Assembly (NCBI RefSeq): GCF_900177665.1
Contig: NZ_FXAW01000006.1
Coordinates: 124,001-188,000 of the forward strand
Source: Marivirga sericea
Lineage (GTDB): Bacteria > Bacteroidota > Bacteroidia > Cytophagales > Cyclobacteriaceae
Direction of reading: 5' to 3'
DNA length: 64,000 bases
Below, piece after piece: positions 57,053 through 64,000 of the stretch (within the stretch, counting starts at the first letter, position 1; every line of letters starts with the position of its first letter). The position numbers and the translations under genes were made by a program. A model generated the notes under the pieces. That model was not told the origin of the DNA, did not search any database, and saw only the letters and a program-made list of their open reading frames with translations.

Positions 57053-58099
57053 GATGACAATAGAGGATATCCCGAGAGTCTCCAAAACCATCCAAACCAC
57101 AAAAAGAACGTAAAGAATTAAAAGTACTATCCCTTCCCACCGCACCAGCGCTAAGTTTGTTCGCAGGAAAATAAACATGATAATGGTGATCAAAGCAAGA
57201 AACAACATAAGCGGTGCTGCCATTGTAAAGTTGACTACTGCGGAACCCGCTATCAAAACCCCTACAGGAACAGCAACCAAAAGGTCGAAGATATTACTAC
57301 CAATCACATTACCTAAACTAATTGAGCCTTTAAATTTTCGTGCAATTTTAATACTTACCACCGCATCAGGAATACTAGTAGCACCTGCAACAATAGTGAT
57401 CCCCCATATGAAATCTGGAGTATTGAAAAATTCTCCCAAGAAAATTGCCCCGCTTACTAAGCCTTCCACACTGGCAACAATTAATACTAGACTAACAATT
57501 AGCTTTATCCAATCTTTTCTAATGTTTACGCTTCCTTTATCAACGCCCAGCACTGCTCTTTTCCCATGATCTCTTCTGTAATCCCTCGTTTCCATTCCTT
57601 GTATAAAAAGGTAAAGACCATAAAAAACGATAGGAATAAAGGCAATCCATCGTGTCATTGTACCTTCCATATTGTTTGGCGTAACTACGATTGGATAATA
57701 AATATAAGCTAGCGCAAAAGATATGAACAATATAAAAACTGAAATTATGTAATACTGGGTATCCTTGTAAATTAAGCTTAAATCTGCAGGCATTCTTTTC
57801 ACTAAGACAGCAGAAATCCCTGGTATGACTAATATATTGAAGATGGCTGAACCTACAATAGCAGAAACACCTAAGTCAAACTTTCCATGAAGTAGAGTGG
57901 ATAAAACAGTAGCCGCTAATTCTGGAAAACTTGAACCTACAGCTGTGATAATTGTTCCTTGGATCAAGGGGGGTAATCGGTAATAATCTGAAAGTTTTTC
58001 AGATGATTCTTCTAGGAGGCTCCCTCCTTTCCATACAGCAAAAGTAGAAATTAAGATAATTCCTATATATAGTAAAAGTTCTCCCATATTCAGATTCAA
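57047..58099 (-). CDS. Na+/Ca2+ antiporter of the YrbG/CaCA type
   Basis: A 350-residue polytopic membrane protein with two inverted repeats each carrying the family's alpha motif. The first is GTIITAVGSSFPELAATVLSTLLHGKFDLGVSAIVGSAIFNILVIPG, the second TIVAGATSIPDAVVSIKIARKFKGSISLGNVIGSNIFDLLVAVPVG. It has about ten helices in total, an odd break near residue 170 with a charged loop, and no signal peptide. It exports Ca2+ or other divalent ions in exchange for Na+ or H+. Confidence 0.92.
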   Translation of the reverse strand: MNLNMGELLLYIGIILISTFAVWKGGSLLEESSEKLSDYYRLPPLIQGTIITAVGSSFPELAATVLSTLLHGKFDLGVSAIVGSAIFNILVIPGISAVLVKRMPADLSLIYKDTQYYIISVFILFISFALAYIYYPIVVTPNNMEGTMTRWIAFIPIVFYGLYLFIQGMETRDYRRDHGKRAVLGVDKGSVNIRKDWIKLIVSLVLIVASVEGLVSGAIFLGEFFNTPDFIWGITIVAGATSIPDAVVSIKIARKFKGSISLGNVIGSNIFDLLVAVPVGVLIAGSAVVNFTMAAPLMLFLALITIIMFIFLRTNLALVRWEGIVLLILYVLFVVWMVLETLGISSIVIK

Positions 58100-58201
58100 A
58101 TATGGGTAAAATCGAAATGTAAAACAACATTACATATTAAAATCATACGTAATTTTCTATCCAGTACGGCTGTACCATATATATCATACTTTTTTAACTA
58201 T

Positions 58202-59650
58202 TTATTCTGTTAAATTAGCGTTATTCCTTACATACAAAAGTTCGCTTTTCTGTTGGTAATCTTCTTTTAAAACAGCTAACTCGACTTTGCCTTTTTTAAG
58301 CAAGCCTAAAAAATCTATAATAACCTCAGGCTGATATTGTTGGATATCGTCATACAAAACGATCATTTGTTCTTTTTTGCTCATATCATTGAGAATTGAT
58401 TCGCTTAATTTAGGGTGATAGAATCGCGTAGCAATTCTAGTGGCAGATTGATACATATCTGTATGTCCTCCTAAAATTATTGCAGATTTCTCCCGAATCA
58501 ATTCAGTATAGAGGGACTCTCCACTTACCAATTTATTGAAATTTCCGATATCATGTATACGAGTATTCTGATAGAATATACTGAAGTTAATAGTTACTAA
58601 TAGAGCTGTTAAAGTAATTGCAAATGCTTCTGCTATAATTTTTCTTTTAAATTGAAAAACAAAATGCACGATGAAAAAGGCAAAAGAAGGAACAAAAAGT
58701 AGCAATTCAAAAGGCGCCTGTTGCTCTGAAATCCACCAACTTCCAAAGGCTGCTAAAAACATAATAAACATTACTTGCTGTACCCGTAATTGATAATTGG
58801 TAAACCGTGTCGCGGTAAACGTCTTGTAAAGCGCAAACAGAAAGATAATGACAGGGAAAACTGAAATAATTAAAATTGACTGTAGATCAATGACTGGTTC
58901 TGCTTTATCAAAAATGTTGAATAGTATCCATTGATTATAAAGGGCCTCAAGGCCACCCTTCCAGTAGAAAAAAATTGAAACTATTAGCGCTGGGAATATA
59001 AAGCCATATAGGAACAACAAATACCTTCGTAAGACTAGGCTAGTAAGCAATGCAAATGATAAAATCGTTGCAATTAAAAAAAAAATCGAAGGGAGATAAA
59101 AAAGAACCGCAAAACCCATGAAAATACCAGTTTTTAGAATTGTGGCATCTTGGAGTTTGTTCTCTATCCTAAGATAAATGTTATCCAATACTAAAAGTAT
59201 AAATGTAAGACTGATCAGTGCAGGTGATAAGGTGAAAAAATCGTAGAAAATGGACATCATCAAAGCATAGATCAGCGCAGGAATATACGAGTTTTCATTA
59301 TATGCTTTATTTCTCAACATGATATTATTGAAGAGCGAAAACTGATAGGTGACTAACAGAATCGATAAAATATGCAATACCAAAACGGATTTTCCAAATA
59401 AGAATTCTACCATCATATAGATCCCTGCAGCTAAAGGAGCAATTGGAGTGATTATATCTTTGTAGAGAATATTCCCGGAGTTCAGTGCTTCTCCAATCAA
59501 AAGCCAATTTGTTTCGTACACTAAAGCATCCGATCCTATCATATAGGGTAAACGCAAAAGAAGCACCGCCAAGAAGAGGATCAGTAATCGATAAGGGTCG
59601 TTAATTCGGAAAAAACCTAACAATAGTCTTTGGTTTTGTTTAAAATTCAA
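58202..59650 (-). CDS. Polytopic membrane protein of unknown function
   Basis: A 482-residue protein with about ten hydrophobic helices and a short C-terminal soluble tail (about 400-482). The N-terminal segment FRINDPYRLLILFLAVLLLRLPY and a following DALVYETNWLLIGEALNSG loop resemble Bacteroidota membrane proteins annotated as DUF6427-type or glycosyltransferase-39-like, but no catalytic acidic motif is obvious. It stands alone on the minus strand, divergent from rbfA. Enzyme, flippase or structural role cannot be decided. Confidence 0.7.
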   Translation of the reverse strand: MNFKQNQRLLLGFFRINDPYRLLILFLAVLLLRLPYMIGSDALVYETNWLLIGEALNSGNILYKDIITPIAPLAAGIYMMVEFLFGKSVLVLHILSILLVTYQFSLFNNIMLRNKAYNENSYIPALIYALMMSIFYDFFTLSPALISLTFILLVLDNIYLRIENKLQDATILKTGIFMGFAVLFYLPSIFFLIATILSFALLTSLVLRRYLLFLYGFIFPALIVSIFFYWKGGLEALYNQWILFNIFDKAEPVIDLQSILIISVFPVIIFLFALYKTFTATRFTNYQLRVQQVMFIMFLAAFGSWWISEQQAPFELLLFVPSFAFFIVHFVFQFKRKIIAEAFAITLTALLVTINFSIFYQNTRIHDIGNFNKLVSGESLYTELIREKSAIILGGHTDMYQSATRIATRFYHPKLSESILNDMSKKEQMIVLYDDIQQYQPEVIIDFLGLLKKGKVELAVLKEDYQQKSELLYVRNNANLTE

Positions 59651-59722
59651 TTGCTAAATTAGGCGATAAAGCACAAATTGTATAAAATATCGTGCATATT
59701 TGTAAAGAAATTATAGAATACT

Positions 59723-60118
59723 ATGGCTGCAGGTTCAAGACAGAAAAAATATTCCAGTTTATTACAAAAAGATTTAAGCGAGATTTTCCAAAAACAGATG
59801 GCTAATGCTTTTGGTAAGGCATTTATAACAATCACGGATGTAGAGGTATCTCCAGATTTAAGTTTTGCTAAAATATATCTAAGCTTGATGCTTTCCGATA
59901 AACCAAGCGAAACTTTAGAGATGATTAGAGAAAGAAAAAGTGAGATTAGGAAGCATCTAGGAAATAGAATCGGTAAACAAGTTAGAATTGTACCTGAAAT
60001 AGCGTTCTTCATAGATGATACCTTAGAGAAAGCTAGTCGAATGGAGGATATTTTGTCAAAACTCGAAATTCCACCAGAGGAAGAGGAGGAGGAAGATGAC
60101 GAAAACAATGAGGATTAA
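59723..60118 (+). CDS. rbfA: 30S ribosome-binding factor A
   Basis: A 131-residue RbfA. A single KH-like domain starts SRQKKYSSLLQKDLSEIFQKQM with ITDVEVSPDLSFAKIYLSLM in the core strand, and a lysine/arginine helix GNRIGKQVRIVPEIAFFIDDTL, followed by an acidic low-complexity tail (EEEEEDDENNED). It helps mature the 30S subunit 5' end and cold adaptation. It is 18 bp before the next gene on the same strand. Confidence 0.92.
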   Translation: MAAGSRQKKYSSLLQKDLSEIFQKQMANAFGKAFITITDVEVSPDLSFAKIYLSLMLSDKPSETLEMIRERKSEIRKHLGNRIGKQVRIVPEIAFFIDDTLEKASRMEDILSKLEIPPEEEEEEDDENNED

Positions 60119-60136
60119 AAATTCAGTTGTAGAATA

Positions 60137-61363
60137 TTGAAGAACCTATCATTTTTTATAGCGAGAAGATATTTCCTATCTAAAAAGAAAAAGGGATTTA
60201 TAAATGTACTTTCCATAATTGCAATGGTGGGTGTTGCTATTGGAACAACTGCATTGGTTATTGTACTTTCTGTTTTCAACGGACTTGAAGACTTAATTCG
60301 TTCCCTGTATAGTTCATTTGATGCTGACATAAAAATAAGTTTGAAGGAAGGTAAATTCTTTGAATATGATGAAGAGCTTCAGACTAAAATAAAACAGCAC
60401 AAAGGCCTAGCTACTATTGTACAGGTGGTAGAAGATAATGCGTTGGTCCGATACAATGACGGAGAATCAGTTGTCAGAATGAAAGGTGTTAGTTCTGATT
60501 TTGTTCAAAATAGCCAACTGAAAAAACACATAACAGAAGGACAGTTAAAACTCACTGAAAAGGAACAGAATTTTGCTGTGGTAGGTCAAGGTATTCGATA
60601 CAATTTATCGATCAATTCGCGCAATGACTTTTTAGCTTTACAGTTTTACTATCCCAAAAATATTAGTCCGGGTAGGACAAATCCATCGAGTATGTACAAT
60701 TCAGGGATATTAATGCCCGCTGGAGTTTTTGCCATTGAGAAACAATATGATGAAAAATATATATTTGTTCCAATTCGTTTTGCAAGAAAACTAATTGGAA
60801 AACAAAACCAATGTACTTCAATCGAGATCAATTTAGAAGAAGGCCTTTCAGTTAGAACTATACAAGAATCTCTTCAGGAGAAACTAGGAGATCAATTTGA
60901 AGTCTTAAATTCAGACGAACAACATGCCTCCTTACTAAAAGCCATTAAAATCGAGAAATTATTTATTTACCTTACTTTTAGTTTCATTCTAGCAGTGGCT
61001 TCTTTCAATATCTTTTTTGCGCTTACTATGTTAGCACTTGACAAAAAGAGAGATATCAGCATTTTATATGCTATGGGAACACCCGTAAAAACAATCCGCA
61101 ATATTTTCCTAAAAGAGGGCGCCATTATTTCACTTTCTGGAGCATTAACTGGCGGGCTTTTGGGGTTCATTATTTGCCTACTACAGCAAGAATACGGACT
61201 AATCTCTATGAATATGGCTTCAGCTGTTCAGGAGGCTTATCCAGTGAAAATGATACCTTCAGATTTTATATTCACAATGCTCACAATTTCAGTAATCACT
61301 ATTTTGGCATCTTTCAAACCTGCCCAAGTAGCTGCGAAATCTGTTGAAATACAGAGATTATAG
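60137..61363 (+). CDS. FtsX-like permease of the LolC/LolE type
   Basis: A 408-residue ABC transporter permease: helix 1 with ARRYFLSKKKKGFINVLSIIAMVGVAIGTTALVIVLSVFNGLEDL, a large periplasmic MacB-PCD domain, and three C-terminal helices (about 275-300, 320-345, 370-395). This is the layout of lipoprotein-releasing LolC/E. The start is TTG 60137, 18 bp after rbfA, since the sequence LKNLSFFIARRYF is the usual N-terminus of the family. The partner LolD ATPase is not in the window. Alternative: another FtsX-type exporter. Confidence 0.85.
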   Translation: MKNLSFFIARRYFLSKKKKGFINVLSIIAMVGVAIGTTALVIVLSVFNGLEDLIRSLYSSFDADIKISLKEGKFFEYDEELQTKIKQHKGLATIVQVVEDNALVRYNDGESVVRMKGVSSDFVQNSQLKKHITEGQLKLTEKEQNFAVVGQGIRYNLSINSRNDFLALQFYYPKNISPGRTNPSSMYNSGILMPAGVFAIEKQYDEKYIFVPIRFARKLIGKQNQCTSIEINLEEGLSVRTIQESLQEKLGDQFEVLNSDEQHASLLKAIKIEKLFIYLTFSFILAVASFNIFFALTMLALDKKRDISILYAMGTPVKTIRNIFLKEGAIISLSGALTGGLLGFIICLLQQEYGLISMNMASAVQEAYPVKMIPSDFIFTMLTISVITILASFKPAQVAAKSVEIQRL

Positions 61364-61468
61364 TAAAATATTCAAAAAAACAATACGAGTTCCATCCTAA
61401 TTCCTTAAATTTCAATTCTGATTTCTTCAAAAAATTGACAAAAACTGTTTGATTGATAAGTTTTATCT

Positions 61469-64000
61469 ATGAAGGTATTTACCACTCAACCATTTCAACT
61501 GATTTATTCATTATTCGAACACGAATATTTGGGGTACACATTCGAGTCGTTTGTGGTGCAAAAAAATAGTCGTGGAGAATTGACCTTTTCTCATCAAAAT
61601 ATTTCTTCTAAGAATGCCAAGGAGTTCGGTAAAGGACTTGATGAAGTGGATTATGAGCTGATCGAGTTGATGGATGAAATGCAACAGGATGTGGTAGTAA
61701 GGAAGTTTGCCAAGAAGAAAATGAAGCCAACCGAATTTTTTGATAAGTTCTATAATACCGATGGTGGGAATGACTTAGTCAAAGGAGAAATAGAGCGCTA
61801 TATGGAGAAAAGGCGTTCTGAGATTCTCAGTCGGATAAAAGGAAAAATGCTTTTTGAAATGGGAAATGACGGAGAACCTGCATGGCGTCAAATAGAAATC
61901 ATGCAGGAAAAAGCCACTATCCTTTTTCATTTCGTTAAAAATGAAGATAATACGCACTATTTCCCTACTATTAAGCACGATGGTGAAAAACTAGAATTTC
62001 AGTACAAAGGGGCTTATTTAATTTGCAATGAGCCTGCATGGCTTGTCGTTGACCAAAAGCTTTATTCTTTTGAGAAAGATCCTGAAGGAAAGAAAATAAA
62101 GCCATTCCTTAACAAAAAATTTATAGCGATTCCTCAAAAAGTAGAGGAAACCTATTTCAAAAAGTTTGTTGCTCCATTAGTAGCCTCTTTTGATGTTTTT
62201 GCTAGAGGTTTTAAAATAAAAACTTTTAGAGAAGAGCCATATCCTAAACTGAAGATTTCTGAATTAACCTCCACTTCAGGGAAAAACCTTGATTTATTTT
62301 CCAATGGCAATAAAGATCTGGAGGATGAAGGCAAATTATTGATGGAACTGAAATTCAAATATGGAGAACATACCTTTCCTCTAGGAAAAGGAGAAGGCGT
62401 TTCAGTAAAAGTGGAAAAAGAAGATGGTCAATTTGTTTTCAAACGACTAGTGAGGAATCTACTAAAAGAGAAAAGCTTGAGAGATGCTATGGTAGAAAGA
62501 GGCCTGAACATCTTGAAGGGAAAATTGACAGTTCCAAAAACACTAGCTTTCAGCTGGATTTCAAAAAATGTCGATTGGCTTGATGAAAATCAGGTAGAGA
62601 TCCAACAAGAAAAGCTTAATAATGATAAAAGCTATTTTGTAGGTAAATCTACCATTGAAATTGATATATCTGAGGGTATTGACTGGTTTGATATCAATGC
62701 AATCGTAATGTTCGGAGATTATGAGATTCCTTTTAAAGAGCTTAGGAAACATATCTTGAACAATCAAACTGAGTTTCAACTGCCTAATAACCAAACAGCT
62801 GTAATTCCTTCTCATTGGTTTGAAGACTATTCCGAATTATTTAGTTTTATGGAGAATGCCAATGAAGATGCCATGAAAATGAGAAAGCATCATCTGTCTC
62901 TAGTCAATGAAATGGAAAAGAGTAATTTGGCTAAGGTGCAAATGGATAGGAAGTTGGCAAAGCTGGAAGACTTCACTCAGATAGATGACCATCCACTTCC
63001 TGCAGATTTTTCAGGAGAATTAAGACCCTATCAAAAGGAAGGATTTAACTGGCTGCAGTTTTTAAACCAATATAATTTTGGCGGATGCTTGGCAGATGAT
63101 ATGGGATTGGGAAAAACCGTCCAGACGCTTGCTATGCTACAATCTGAGAAAGAAAATGGTAGAACTGCGGCAAGTCTTCTAATTATGCCCACTTCTTTGG
63201 TTTATAATTGGCAGTCTGAAGCAGAAAAATTCACACCCGAATTGAAAATATTTGTTTACACTGGAACCAACCGGATTAAAAGCAGTAAGCAATTTGAAGA
63301 GTACGATTTGGTCTTAACCTCCTATGGCATCACTCGGTTAGATATTGATATTCTATCAGAATTTTTATTTAATTATATTATTTTAGATGAGTCTCAGGCC
63401 ATCAAAAATCCCGATTCGCATATTGCCAAAGCAGTAAAGAAACTAAAATCTCGCAGAAAGCTGGTGCTCACGGGTACGCCAGTTGAGAACAGCACTATGG
63501 ATTTATGGTCACAAATGTCATTCGTCAATCCAGGTCTTTTGGGTAATAAGAAATTTTTTAAGGATGAATTTGTAACACCGATTGAGAAAAAGCGAGATGA
63601 ACAAAAATCTCAGAAATTGGCGACTTTGATAAAGCCCTTCATTTTGAGGCGACATAAATCGCAAGTGGCCACGGAATTACCTGACAAAATCGAAAATGTT
63701 CATTACTCTGGTATGACCACCATGCAGGAAGAAAAATATGACGAAGTAAAAAACTATTTCCGGGATATGATCTTGGATGAGATTGAGAAAAAAGGAATTC
63801 GAAGTTCGCAGATGATTTTATTACAAGGCTTAACTCAATTGCGGCAAATAGCTAACCACCCGAAAATGGTCGATCCCGAGTATCAAGGAGATTCTGGCAA
63901 GATGGAAGACGTAACTCATATGTTAAGTTCTATTATTTCCGAAGGGCATAAGATCTTAGTTTTTAGTCAGTTTGTAAAGCACTTGAGCTTATTTAAAGAT
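61469..64000 (+). CDS. SNF2-family helicase, cut by the window end
   Basis: At least 844 residues are in view, with no stop before the end. An N-terminal region of about 510 residues (family-variable, with no clear SWIM zinc finger) precedes the SF2 ATPase core. Motif I is DDMGLGKT, motif II is DESQ in the place of DEGH/DEAH, motif III is VLTGTPVENSTMDLW, and the following FILRRHKSQVATELPDK is the SNF2 helical linker. The last residues begin the second RecA lobe (ILVFSQFVKHL). Bacterial SNF2 proteins of this kind remodel RNA polymerase or DNA-protein complexes. Start at ATG 61469. Confidence 0.9.
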   Translation, partial: MKVFTTQPFQLIYSLFEHEYLGYTFESFVVQKNSRGELTFSHQNISSKNAKEFGKGLDEVDYELIELMDEMQQDVVVRKFAKKKMKPTEFFDKFYNTDGGNDLVKGEIERYMEKRRSEILSRIKGKMLFEMGNDGEPAWRQIEIMQEKATILFHFVKNEDNTHYFPTIKHDGEKLEFQYKGAYLICNEPAWLVVDQKLYSFEKDPEGKKIKPFLNKKFIAIPQKVEETYFKKFVAPLVASFDVFARGFKIKTFREEPYPKLKISELTSTSGKNLDLFSNGNKDLEDEGKLLMELKFKYGEHTFPLGKGEGVSVKVEKEDGQFVFKRLVRNLLKEKSLRDAMVERGLNILKGKLTVPKTLAFSWISKNVDWLDENQVEIQQEKLNNDKSYFVGKSTIEIDISEGIDWFDINAIVMFGDYEIPFKELRKHILNNQTEFQLPNNQTAVIPSHWFEDYSELFSFMENANEDAMKMRKHHLSLVNEMEKSNLAKVQMDRKLAKLEDFTQIDDHPLPADFSGELRPYQKEGFNWLQFLNQYNFGGCLADDMGLGKTVQTLAMLQSEKENGRTAASLLIMPTSLVYNWQSEAEKFTPELKIFVYTGTNRIKSSKQFEEYDLVLTSYGITRLDIDILSEFLFNYIILDESQAIKNPDSHIAKAVKKLKSRRKLVLTGTPVENSTMDLWSQMSFVNPGLLGNKKFFKDEFVTPIEKKRDEQKSQKLATLIKPFILRRHKSQVATELPDKIENVHYSGMTTMQEEKYDEVKNYFRDMILDEIEKKGIRSSQMILLQGLTQLRQIANHPKMVDPEYQGDSGKMEDVTHMLSSIISEGHKILVFSQFVKHLSLFKD

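Noticed and set aside
59659-60108. Minus-strand frame of 149 residues over rbfA
   Set aside because: The serine run is the antisense of the acidic rbfA tail; rbfA itself is certain.

Overview
The window comes from a low-GC member of the Bacteroidota, most likely order Cytophagales and possibly Marivirga-like. The evidence is gene content: GldE next to SSB and MutY, a Rho with a long charged N-terminal region, an AURKAIP1/COX24-type 30-residue basic protein, and TAnnTTTG promoter boxes in place of Shine-Dalgarno-led starts. This is inferred from families and not from a database match.

Region 1 (1-13814) is most of a Tn7/Tn5053-like transposon whose left end lies before the window. It starts inside the DDE transposase TniA, followed by TniB and TniQ in an overlapping operon. 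A convergent 605-residue protein resembles Tn7 TnsE. Cargo follows: small regulators; an XRE/ImmA pair; a bacterial ubiquitin-like operon (triple-Ubl protein, ThiF/E1-like protein, DUF6527 protein) closed by a clear terminator; a DprA-like/phosphoribosyltransferase pair; a zinc-ribbon protein; and a secreted M23 peptidase. The right end is recognisable by an ACA terminus at 13814 and three TCGCA-N4-CTTCTGTA-type repeats. It interrupts comM (yifB Mg-chelatase family) at its GGG motif, leaving only the N-terminal 286 codons in view. comM is also the target of the Tn6022/AbaR islands of Acinetobacter.

Region 2 (13742-24580) is chromosomal backbone, all on the minus strand: comM fragment, gmhA-like isomerase, small membrane protein, MsbA-like ABC exporter, atpD-atpC, metK, RsmI-like methyltransferase, corA and rho. 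A strong perfect hairpin sits at the rho-corA junction inside the annotated start of corA.

Region 3 (24833-39882) carries serS, a YpdA-like reductase, a GH32 lipoprotein, an S1/P1 nuclease, uvrB, a DUF302 protein, two CNNM/CorC-type proteins (the second is gldE), ssb, mutY, an HU/IHF protein, a TPR protein, a 30-residue basic protein and rng.

Region 4 (40034-64000) carries two convergent signalling proteins (a full Reg_prop/Y_Y_Y histidine kinase and a TPR protein with a phosphoacceptor domain but no ATPase domain), hemH, a GAF/PAS receptor without an output domain, a cry-DASH-like photolyase, tpiA, prmA, a 1600-residue exported protein, an M20 dipeptidase, a Na+/Ca2+ antiporter, a polytopic membrane protein, rbfA, a LolC/E-like permease and a SNF2 helicase cut by the window end.

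The most unusual part is the comM-targeting Tn7-like element in a Bacteroidota host. It pairs TniA/TniB/TniQ with a TnsE-like protein and carries a defence-type cargo. Matching half-sites suggest that its ImmA/XRE switch may control the ubiquitin-like operon.
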